This document shows, one piece after another, positions 1 to 6,172 of a stretch of DNA of 8,131 bases. The stretch lies in assembly GCA_030612585.1 (NCBI GenBank), contig JAUWNP010000204.1, positions 1-8,131 of the forward strand, in the 5' to 3' direction. This DNA comes from Anaerolineae bacterium (GTDB lineage: Bacteria > Chloroflexota > Anaerolineae > B4-G1). The position numbers and the translations under genes are program-made. Positions within the stretch are counted from its first letter, which is position 1; every line of letters begins with the position of its first letter. The notes under the pieces were generated by a model, which searched no databases, was not told the origin of the DNA, and was given only the letters and a program-made list of their open reading frames with translations.

Positions 1-762
1 ACCGCTTCCGACGCCGCCCTGGCCTTCGGTCTGATGGCCGGCCCCGACCCCAAAGACCACATCTCACTGCACCAGCCTCCACCCACCCTGGCGGGATGGA
101 ACAACCCGGATTTGAGCGACCTGACGCTGGGGGTCTACTGGCCGTGGTTCCGGCACGCTGCTACCGACGTGGTGTCGGCGTGCGAGTCGTTGCTCAAGGA
201 GTTTGAGAATCGGGGAGCCCACGTGCGCGAGATCGTAATCCCCAATCTTGAAAACGCGCGGGTAGCGCATACGATAACAATTGCCGGGGAGATGTCCCAG
301 GCGATGGGCCGGTACTACGCCGACCACCGCCGCGAGCACGGCCTGGACGTGCGCACCAACCTGGCGCTGGCGCGCGCATTCACTGCCCGCGATTACATCC
401 AGGCCCAGCGGGCGCGCACCCAGTTGATGACCAATTTCAACCGTGCCCTGGAACAGGTGGACGTGATCATCACTCCAACCACTGGACTGACCGCCCCCGC
501 CATCCCCCAGGCCGCCCTGCCGCACGGCGAGTCGGACCTGACCACACTGATGGAGATCATGCGTTTCACGACGCAGGCCAATTTCACCGGGCTGCCCGCT
601 ATCTCCTTCCCGGCGGGCTACAACGAGGCCGGGCTGCCCATCGGCATGCAGGCCATAGGCCGCGCCTGGCAGGAACAGATCCTGCTACGGTTGGCGCTGG
701 CCGCCGAGCAGATAGTGGAACGACAAGCGCCGCAGGTGTATTACGAGATATTGGCAGAATAA
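1..762 (+). CDS. Amidase-signature family hydrolase, C-terminal part (5' end outside window)
   Basis: The reading frame is open from base 1 and ends at TAA 760-762, giving 253 residues of a protein that starts upstream. The methionine at base 34 is internal, because the residues before it (DAALAFGLMAGPDPKD) already match the conserved mid-region of amidase-signature enzymes. Other family landmarks are VDVIITPTTGLTAPAIP and, near the end, TGLPAISFPAGY followed by GLPIGMQAIGR. These enzymes hydrolyse amide bonds with a Ser-cisSer-Lys triad; the lysine and the GGSSGG serine loop lie outside the window, so catalytic competence cannot be checked. The text around the IPQAALPHGESDL and IMRFTTQANFTGLPAIS blocks and the ending PQVYYEIL recall the fatty-acid-amide-hydrolase-like branch rather than GatA of the tRNA amidotransferase; this subgrouping is from memory. 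It converges on groEL and no gatB or gatC is visible. Confidence 0.93.
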   Translation, partial: TASDAALAFGLMAGPDPKDHISLHQPPPTLAGWNNPDLSDLTLGVYWPWFRHAATDVVSACESLLKEFENRGAHVREIVIPNLENARVAHTITIAGEMSQAMGRYYADHRREHGLDVRTNLALARAFTARDYIQAQRARTQLMTNFNRALEQVDVIITPTTGLTAPAIPQAALPHGESDLTTLMEIMRFTTQANFTGLPAISFPAGYNEAGLPIGMQAIGRAWQEQILLRLALAAEQIVERQAPQVYYEILAE

Positions 763-776
763 ACATCGTCAGACCC

Positions 777-802
777 GACAGGTTTTTGCTCGTAAACCTG
801 TC
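777..802. repeat. Inverted repeat downstream of the amidase gene
   Basis: GACAGGTTT (777-785) and AAACCTGTC (794-802) are perfect 9-bp inverted arms around an 8-nt loop. The repeat starts 14 nt after the amidase stop codon. No T-run follows the stem on the plus strand, so it is a weak candidate for an intrinsic terminator; it could instead protect the mRNA 3' end or be a dispersed intergenic repeat. Confidence 0.6.
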
Positions 803-840
803 AGGCCTGGCCTGAGCAGTAACCCGTAACGCAAATAGAG

Positions 841-870
841 AAGGCCCCTCACGCTGGTGAGGGGCCTTTT
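841..870. terminator. Hairpin terminator between convergent amidase and groEL
   Basis: AAGGCCCCTCAC (841-852) and GTGAGGGGCCTT (857-868) form a perfect 12-bp GC-rich stem with a 4-nt GCTG loop, and the plus strand runs into TTTT (867-870). It lies between two convergent genes, 78 nt after the amidase stop and 34 nt after the groEL stop on the other strand. On the plus strand it fits an intrinsic terminator. On the minus strand the T-tract is interrupted (CCTTCTCTATTT), so bidirectional use is likely but weaker. Confidence 0.82.
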
Positions 871-904
871 GCCTGCAAATTGCCTGCGAACTAACCGCGC
901 CGGT

Positions 905-2554
<1,650 letters not shown>

Positions 2555-2575
2555 TTAGATTGGGTTGTTTCTATG

Positions 2576-2878
2576 CTACTTCAGGATAGCCAGGATATCG
2601 CCCTCTTTTATGAAGAGGATTTCCTTGCCGCCCTCCATCTTGAACGACGTGCCAGCGTACTTGGCATACACGACCGTGTCACCGACTTTGACCTCCATCG
2701 GGACAAACCTCCCGTCCTCGTCACGACGGCCCGGCCCCACAGCCAGCACTTTGCCCTGCTGGGGCTTCTCTTTGGCGGTATCGGGCAGCACCAACTCACC
2801 ACCGGCGAAGGTCTCTACATCCTTCTCCAGCGGCTCAACGACCACCCGCTCAGCCAACGGTTTGATATTCAGTGTCAT
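2576..2878 (-). CDS. groES: Co-chaperonin GroES (Hsp10)
   Basis: The 100-residue protein begins [16 protein letters not shown], the standard GroES N-terminus, and contains the mobile loop around residues 17-33 with GG-E-LVLP, then [18 protein letters not shown] and [12 protein letters not shown], ending in [10 protein letters not shown]. It forms the heptameric lid that binds GroEL through the hydrophobic tripeptide of the mobile loop, here LVL in place of the usual IVL. The start is fixed at ATG 2876-2878 by a perfect AGGAGGT (2885-2891, minus strand) with suitable spacing. A longer in-frame start at 2926 would run into the CIRCE element and is rejected. It is the first gene of the groES-groEL operon. 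Confidence 0.98.
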   Translation of the reverse strand: MTLNIKPLAERVVVEPLEKDVETFAGGELVLPDTAKEKPQQGKVLAVGPGRRDEDGRFVPMEVKVGDTVVYAKYAGTSFKMEGGKEILFIKEGDILAILK

Positions 2879-2915
2879 CTCGTTACCTCCTGATTGAAAT
2901 TGATTGTTCATTGCG

Positions 2916-2942
2916 CTAGCACTCAAACCGTGAGAGTGCTAA
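2916..2942 (-). promoter_or_regulatory. CIRCE element (HrcA operator) of groESL
   Basis: On the plus strand CTAGCACTC (2916-2924), a 9-nt spacer and GAGTGCTAA (2934-2942) match the CIRCE consensus TTAGCACTC-N9-GAGTGCTAA with one mismatch, at the outermost base of one arm. It lies 37 nt upstream of the groES start and just downstream of the predicted transcription start, the classical position. HrcA binding here represses groESL until heat or protein stress titrates the repressor. hrcA itself is not in the window. Confidence 0.97.
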
Positions 2943-2952
2943 CACAAGCGCA

Positions 2953-2980
2953 ATCATACCACAGATTTTGCAGATGTCAA
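2953..2980 (-). promoter_or_regulatory. Vegetative sigma-type promoter of groESL
   Basis: Read on the minus strand: TTGACA (-35, 2980-2975), a 16-nt spacer and TATGAT (-10, 2958-2953), with an extended -10 TGG directly before the hexamer. The predicted start, near 2946, lies immediately upstream of CIRCE, so HrcA would block promoter clearance. The promoter mirrors the divergent one at 3017-3044. Confidence 0.88.
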
Positions 2981-3041
2981 GGGTATAAAACTGGGAATTT
3001 GCCCACATCTGACAACTTGACATCTCTGTTTCTTGTGGTAT
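2956..3041. repeat. Long-range dyad covering both divergent promoters
   Basis: ATACCACA (2956-2963) is the exact reverse complement of TGTGGTAT (3034-3041), and AGATGTCAA (2972-2980) of TTGACATCT (3017-3025). The spacing inside each half is 8 nt on both sides, so 17 positions pair about a centre near 2998.5. The arms contain the -35 boxes and the extended -10 regions of the groESL and fmdB promoters. The bases between the boxes do not pair. Confidence 0.85.
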
Positions 3042-3044
3042 ACT
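3017..3044 (+). promoter_or_regulatory. Promoter of the fmdB-repressor-PDO-trxB operon
   Basis: TTGACA (3017-3022), a 16-nt spacer and TATACT (3039-3044) with an extended -10 TGG. The predicted start is near 3051, leaving a short leader of about 36 nt before the fmdB ATG. It is divergent from the groESL promoter, with 36 nt between the two -35 boxes. Palindromic half-sites overlap the -10 box and start site. Confidence 0.85.
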
Positions 3045-3061
3045 ATACCCAAGTATGGTAT
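3037..3061. promoter_or_regulatory. Candidate operator: overlapping ATACC/GGTAT palindromes
   Basis: GGTATACTATACC (3037-3049) is a perfect 13-nt palindrome around a central C and overlaps the -10 box. Its right arm is shared with a second dyad, ATACC (3045-3049) to GGTAT (3057-3061), covering the predicted start site. Operators of the CsoR/CstR/FrmR family are often of ATACCC...GGGTAT type, and a member of that family is encoded two genes downstream. Assignment to that repressor is an inference; part of the first palindrome could be chance overlap with the promoter hexamer. Confidence 0.5.
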
Positions 3062-3086
3062 TTCTGTATGTGGAGGTGAAAGATAG

Positions 3087-3287
3087 ATGCCGATCTACGA
3101 ATATCGTTGTGCTGAGTGTGGTGAGAGATTTGAACTGTTCGTGCGTTCCGCCGCCAGGCAGACCGTTCCCATCTGCCCCAAGTGCGGCAGCCCCAAAGTG
3201 CAAAAGGCCATCTCGCTGTTTGGGGTCGGTGGGGCAGGCGGCGGCAGCAAGACCAGCGCAGCCTCTTGCGGTCCCAGCCCCACCTGA
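3087..3287 (+). CDS. FmdB-type small zinc-ribbon protein
   Basis: The 66-residue protein begins MPIYEYRCAECGERFE, the hallmark of the FmdB/CxxC_CXXC_SSSS family. It carries two CxxC pairs, C8/C11 and C30/C33, which should bind one zinc ion, followed by a flexible Gly/Ser-rich tail ending SAASCGPSPT. The tail with a lone Cys is a shorter version of the usual Ser/Gly/Cys tail. A strong GGAGGTGA (3072-3079) precedes the ATG. The family's molecular role is not established; it was named after a gene linked to formamidase/acetamidase regulation in Methylophilus. It is the first gene of the plus-strand operon and lies 46 nt ahead of the repressor gene, which suggests co-expression with the thiol-redox genes. 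Confidence 0.9.
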   Translation: MPIYEYRCAECGERFELFVRSAARQTVPICPKCGSPKVQKAISLFGVGGAGGGSKTSAASCGPSPT

Positions 3288-3333
3288 GGGATAAGTCACT
3301 AGGAGGCCGTGGGCTTCCGGCAAGAGGGGAAAG

Positions 3334-3597
3334 ATGAAGTTAACCGATTCGTCCGGCAAGGCCGACCTGCTGAGGCGTGTACGGCGTATCGAGGGCCAGG
3401 CGCGGGGTGTGGCACGTATGATCGAGGAAGACCGCGACTGTCACGAGATTCTGCAACAACTGGCCGCCATCCGCTCCGCCGCGCATCAGGCTACTGTCGC
3501 GCTGGTGCGTGTTTATGCCACCGAGTGTGTGGCATCGAATGGTTCGGCTGAAGAGATCGCCGACGCGTTGGCAACAGCGCTGTCGAGATTAGCGTAG
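3334..3597 (+). CDS. CsoR/FrmR/CstR-family repressor with Cys36-Cys65 and no metal His
   Basis: The 87-residue all-helical protein has the DUF156 signature: LLRRVRRIEGQARGVARMIEE, then DCHEILQQLAAIRSA. Family members are tetrameric DNA-binding repressors sensing Cu(I), Ni/Co, formaldehyde or sulfane sulfur. By direct counting, Cys36 and Cys65 occupy the positions of Cys36 and Cys65 in Mycobacterium CsoR, but the histidine at 61 that completes the copper site is Tyr61. A Cys pair 29 residues apart without that His is the pattern of CstR, the persulfide sensor (Cys31/Cys60). FrmR-type sensing is less likely because FrmR keeps the His and lacks the second Cys. The start ATG has GAGGGGAAAG just upstream; an AGGAGG further upstream (3301-3306) is too distant. 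It sits 47 nt ahead of the PDO gene. Confidence 0.92.
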   Translation: MKLTDSSGKADLLRRVRRIEGQARGVARMIEEDRDCHEILQQLAAIRSAAHQATVALVRVYATECVASNGSAEEIADALATALSRLA

Positions 3598-3600
3598 GAA

Positions 3601-3619
3601 CGAATTGCGAATAGCGAAT
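3601..3619. repeat. Short tandem heptamer repeat, three CGAAT units
   Basis: CGAAT recurs at 3601-3605, 3608-3612 and 3615-3619 with an exact 7-nt period (CGAATTG, CGAATAG, CGAATCC). It lies in the 47-nt gap between the repressor and PDO genes, upstream of the PDO Shine-Dalgarno site. Function is unknown. Confidence 0.6.
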
Positions 3620-3644
3620 CCTAAATCAAAGGAGATAAAAAAAG

Positions 3645-4298
3645 ATGCCTCTATTGGATAAAGAGACCGCAGGACAAATCGAGCAAGAATTGGCCGACCT
3701 GGCAGGCCCGGTGCGGCTGGTGATGTTCACCCAGGAATTCGAGTGCCATTACTGCGCCGAGACCCGGCAACTGGTCGAGGAAGTCGCCGCACTCTCTGGC
3801 CAACTGACGGCCGAGGTCTACGACTTCGTCACCGACGAGGAGAAGGCTGAGGAGTTGGGCGTGGACAAGATTCCGGCCGTCGCCGTCATCGGCACGGAGG
3901 ATTACGGGGTGCGCTTCTACGGCATCCCCTCCGGCTACGAATTCACCTCCCTCCTGCACGCCATCAAATTAGTGGCAGCGGGGAAGCCGGAACTGAGCGA
4001 AGAGACGCTGCAGGCACTGGCAGAGATAGCCGAACCGGTGCACGTGCAGGTCTTCGTCACTCCCACCTGCCCCTACTGTCCGCAGGCAGTGGTGTTGGCC
4101 CACCACATGGCTGTCGCCAGCCCGATGATTCGGGCGGACATGGTCGAGGCGACGGAGTTCCCCCACCTGGTGACGAAGTACCAGGTGATGGGCGTGCCGC
4201 GCACGGTGATCAACGAGACGGTGCACGTCGAGGGGGCCGCGCCAGAGCCGATGGTGCTGGAGAAACTCCAGGAGGCGCTGGCCGGCGCGGAAAGGTGA
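3645..4298 (+). CDS. Two-domain glutaredoxin-like protein disulfide oxidoreductase (PDO)
   Basis: The 217-residue protein is a tandem of two thioredoxin folds. The N-terminal unit has C34-H-Y-C37 with a cis-proline candidate in KIPAV (P77). The C-terminal unit has C142-P-Y-C145 within FVTPTCPYCPQAV and a cis-proline in VMGVPRTV (P185). This matches the archaeal/thermophile PDO family (two CxxC sites, the second usually CPYC), cytosolic enzymes that reduce, oxidise or isomerise protein disulfides. It has no signal peptide. ATG 3645 follows AAAGGAGA (3628-3635). Its stop overlaps the start region of the thioredoxin reductase gene, whose product is the expected electron donor. NrdH/glutaredoxin and AhpF N-terminal domain are the alternatives; the free-standing length and double CxxC favour PDO. 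Confidence 0.93.
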   Translation: MPLLDKETAGQIEQELADLAGPVRLVMFTQEFECHYCAETRQLVEEVAALSGQLTAEVYDFVTDEEKAEELGVDKIPAVAVIGTEDYGVRFYGIPSGYEFTSLLHAIKLVAAGKPELSEETLQALAEIAEPVHVQVFVTPTCPYCPQAVVLAHHMAVASPMIRADMVEATEFPHLVTKYQVMGVPRTVINETVHVEGAAPEPMVLEKLQEALAGAER

Positions 4299-4300
4299 GT

Positions 4301-5290
4301 ATGATAAAAATCAAACCTCTCATTACAACCCTGGAGCCTGGGGGCGCGGGCAAGGAAGAAGAGGGGGCAGTTTACGACCTGATCATCATCGGCGGGGGGC
4401 CAGCCGCCCTCACCGCCGCCGTTTACGCCGGTCGCGCCGCTCTCAAGACACTGGTGCTGATCGGCCCCGGCCCCGGCGGGCAGGTGGCCAACACCGACCT
4501 GGTGGAGAACTTCCCCGGCTTTCCCGAAGGCGTCAGTGGAGCGGAACTGGCACAGCGTTTGCAGAGCCAGGCCGGGCGCTTCGGGGCCCAGATCGTGATG
4601 GACGCTGTGACCAGGGTGGACTTTTCCACCACACCTTTCACCATCCAGACGCACTCCGCGACGTACCAGGCGCGAACAGCGATCATCGCCACCGGGGCCG
4701 TCCCCCGTCGCCTGGGTGTGCCTGGCGAGGCGGAGTTCTTCGGGCGCGGCGTCTCCGCCTGCGCCACCTGCGACGGCTTCTTCTACCAGGGAAAAAAGGT
4801 CATCGTGGCCGGCGGAGGGGATAGCGCCATCGCCGAGGGGATCTTCCTCACCAGGTTCGCCAGCGAGGTTTTCGTCGTCCACCGGCGCGACCAACTCCGG
4901 GCCACGAAGATCTACCAGGAACGAGCCTTCGCCAACTCCAAGATACGCTTCGTGTGGGACAGCGTAGTGGAGGAGATCGTGGGTGAACAGACTGTGACCG
5001 GTGTGCAGGTGCGCAACGTGAAAACCGGGGAAACCTCCGTCATTGAAGCCGATGGTGTGTTCGTCTACATCGGGATGGATCCGGAGACGGAACTGTTTGC
5101 CGGCCAGATCGAATTAAACGAGGCTGGCTATATCATCACGGACAGGCATCAACGCACCAACGTGCCGGGTGTCTTCACGGCTGGCGACGTGCAAGATCCT
5201 CACTATCGCCAGATAGTGATCGCCGCCGGCACCGGTGCAATCGCGGCGATGGAGGCGGAGCGGTTCCTCGCGGAAGGGACCCATTCGTGA
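4301..5290 (+). CDS. trxB: Thioredoxin reductase (FAD/NADPH-dependent)
   Basis: The 329-residue flavoprotein has the FAD motif IIIGGGPAALTAA (from residue 28), ATGAVPRRLGVPGE, the redox-active C154-A-T-C157-D-G, the pyridine nucleotide motif VAGGGDSAIAEG (168-180), and HRRDQLRA, whose arginines are those used to bind the NADPH 2'-phosphate. It ends with GVFTAGDVQDPHYRQIVIAAGTGAIAA, which contacts FAD. It should reduce the neighbouring PDO with NADPH; no ordinary thioredoxin gene is present here. About 24 residues precede the first beta strand (YDLIIIGGG), longer than in typical TrxB. ATG 4301 is preferred because GGAAAG (4289-4294) is correctly spaced; GTG 4295, overlapping the PDO stop, would add two residues. 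A ferredoxin-dependent variant is less likely because the NADPH motif is intact. Confidence 0.96.
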   Translation: MIKIKPLITTLEPGGAGKEEEGAVYDLIIIGGGPAALTAAVYAGRAALKTLVLIGPGPGGQVANTDLVENFPGFPEGVSGAELAQRLQSQAGRFGAQIVMDAVTRVDFSTTPFTIQTHSATYQARTAIIATGAVPRRLGVPGEAEFFGRGVSACATCDGFFYQGKKVIVAGGGDSAIAEGIFLTRFASEVFVVHRRDQLRATKIYQERAFANSKIRFVWDSVVEEIVGEQTVTGVQVRNVKTGETSVIEADGVFVYIGMDPETELFAGQIELNEAGYIITDRHQRTNVPGVFTAGDVQDPHYRQIVIAAGTGAIAAMEAERFLAEGTHS

Positions 5291-5339
5291 GTTTGTCGCT
5301 GGGGAACATTCCGAGTGCACATAGACAGTAAGTAAGGGC

Positions 5340-5546
5340 ATGCCCGATCATCCGCCCCCGGCCAAGATCCCTCACGTGGATGAGAGCCGATGTCAGGCCT
5401 GTCCCAAGTGTGTGGCGCGGAAGGCGTGCCGGGTCAAAGCCATCGTCATCATAGACCCGGGTGAGCCGCCGTTCATTGACGGCAATCTCTGCTACGGCTG
5501 TATGGTCTGCGTGCCGGCCTGCCCGTTTGAGGCCATCGTGGCATAA
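5340..5546 (+). CDS. Small 2x[4Fe-4S] ferredoxin-like protein
   Basis: The 68-residue protein has eight cysteines in two sets: C18xxC21xxC24x5C30 and C51xxC54xxC57xxxC61-P. The second is a canonical 4Fe-4S motif (CYGCMVCVPACP). The first has a five-residue gap before the last Cys and Arg instead of Pro after it, so cluster geometry may differ. The Pro-rich start MPDHPPPAKIPHVDES is unlike clostridial ferredoxins, which start almost directly at the first cluster strand. It likely carries low-potential electrons or is a small subunit of an oxidoreductase. It begins 49 nt after trxB with only a weak ribosome site (AAGGG), and it probably belongs to the same transcript. The partner enzyme is not identifiable here. 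Confidence 0.88.
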   Translation: MPDHPPPAKIPHVDESRCQACPKCVARKACRVKAIVIIDPGEPPFIDGNLCYGCMVCVPACPFEAIVA

Positions 5547-5553
5547 CCCGCGT

Positions 5554-5583
5554 TTGCCCAATTTCGCAGCGGCGTGTTATAAT
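5554..5583 (+). promoter_or_regulatory. Promoter of the cupin-gammaCA-nfo-methyltransferase operon
   Basis: TTGCCC (5554-5559), an 18-nt spacer and a perfect TATAAT (5578-5583) preceded by TGT, an extended -10. It lies in the 73-nt gap between the ferredoxin and cupin genes. The predicted start, near 5590, leaves a leader of about 30 nt. The weak -35 is compensated by the extended -10. Confidence 0.75.
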
Positions 5584-5619
5584 TCGAGACCCAAATGAAA
5601 GAATGAAAAGGAGATCGCC

Positions 5620-5952
5620 ATGCTGAGTAGAGACTACCGTGAAGTGCCTGCGGAGACCGTTGGGGAGGGAATCACCATCCGCTGGGCCATCGGGCGACCG
5701 GAGGGGGCGCCCAACTTCGCTATGCGGGTGATTGAGTTCCAACCAGGGGCCGTGTTCGAGACCCATCAGCACCCTTTCGAGCACGAGATTTTTGTGCTGG
5801 AGGGGGAGGGAATGGTGGAGGGGCCAGGGGGAGAGATCCCGATGCGGTCCGGCGTCGCCCTCTACGTCCCCCCCGACGAGCCTCACGGCTACCGGAACAC
5901 CGGGGAGGGAACGCTGCGCTTCATCTGCGTCATCCCGCACCCGGAGGAGTGA
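5620..5952 (+). CDS. Single-domain cupin protein
   Basis: The 110-residue protein is one conserved beta-barrel cupin domain. Motif 1 is G43-x5-H49-x-H51-x4-E56-x6-G (GAVFETHQHPFEHEIFVLEG) and motif 2 is GVALYVPPDEPHGYRN with H89. H49, H51, E56 and H89 form the expected metal site (Fe, Mn, Ni or Zn). No extra DNA-binding or enzyme domain is present, so the activity (dioxygenase, isomerase, sensor or storage) cannot be told from sequence. The start is fixed by AAGGAG (5608-5613), six bases before ATG. It is the first gene after the 5554-5583 promoter, and its stop codon overlaps the first base of the hairpin arm at 5952. Confidence 0.93.
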   Translation: MLSRDYREVPAETVGEGITIRWAIGRPEGAPNFAMRVIEFQPGAVFETHQHPFEHEIFVLEGEGMVEGPGGEIPMRSGVALYVPPDEPHGYRNTGEGTLRFICVIPHPEE

Positions 5953-5982
5953 CGCAACACGCGATAATGCTGCGTGTTGCGT
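5952..5982 (+). repeat. Perfect 11-bp hairpin after the cupin gene
   Basis: ACGCAACACGC (5952-5962) and GCGTGTTGCGT (5972-5982) pair perfectly around a 9-nt loop (GATAATGCT). The stem begins within the cupin stop codon. It is followed by ATTGCGCG and no T-run, so it does not look like a full intrinsic terminator. It may attenuate read-through or stabilise the upstream message, giving different levels of cupin and the downstream genes. Confidence 0.72.
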
Positions 5983-6010
5983 ATTGCGCGAAAGGAAAGG
6001 AAGACCCAGA

Positions 6011-6172
6011 ATGAGAAGCGAGAGCACAGCAGCACAGATCACCGAACTGAAGAAGCGTATCGCCGACTTGAAGGCCCGCCTGCCCAGGCACTCCACCTCT
6101 CCGGCGATGCTCATCGAACTGGAGGAACTGGAGGAGGAGTTGGAGCGGGTGACGCAGGAGGATCCAGAATGA
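6011..6172 (+). CDS. Small acidic helical (coiled-coil) protein, function unknown
   Basis: The 53-residue protein, too short for most gene callers, starts at ATG 6011 with AGGAAG (5998-6003) upstream. It has two helical stretches, ITELKKRIADLKARL (residues 10-24) and MLIELEELEEELERV (33-47), joined by a short PRHSTSPA linker. This is a heptad-rich helical hairpin with a basic first helix and a very acidic second. Its TGA overlaps the ATG of the gamma-carbonic anhydrase gene (ATGA, 6169-6172), so translation is coupled. The strong charge pattern and coupling argue that it is real. It may be an oligomerisation or binding partner of a neighbour; no function can be assigned. Confidence 0.75.
   Translation: MRSESTAAQITELKKRIADLKARLPRHSTSPAMLIELEELEEELERVTQEDPE

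Noticed and set aside
869..887. Direct repeat TTGCCTGC (869-876 and 880-887) after the terminator
   Set aside because: Two 8-nt copies 3 nt apart with no further structure; too short to interpret.
2879..2926. Sixteen-residue N-terminal extension of GroES from an upstream ATG
   Set aside because: It would begin inside CIRCE and read through the Shine-Dalgarno site; [16 protein letters not shown] is the normal GroES start with a perfect AGGAGGT upstream.
2992..3005. TGGG...CCCA dyad at the centre of the divergent promoter region
   Set aside because: Only 4-bp arms with imperfect interior; expected by chance.
2916..3359. 147-codon open frame on the minus strand across the divergent promoter region
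   Set aside because: It crosses two promoters and CIRCE and runs antisense to fmdB; no ribosome site or similarity.
3309..3551. 80-codon frame starting at GTG 3309 behind a perfect AGGAGG (3301-3306)
   Set aside because: The Shine-Dalgarno is tempting, but the frame is out of phase with the repressor gene and the translation is Arg/Gly/Cys-rich shadow text; the repressor in the other frame has strong family motifs and its own GAGGGGAAAG site.
4073..4894. 273-codon open frame on the minus strand
   Set aside because: Antisense to the PDO and thioredoxin reductase genes, with no ribosome site or recognisable motif.
5974..6168. Sixty-five-residue N-terminal extension of the gamma-carbonic anhydrase
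   Set aside because: Its translation is out-of-frame text of the small helical gene, and the ATGA overlap at 6169 gives the normal family N-terminus.
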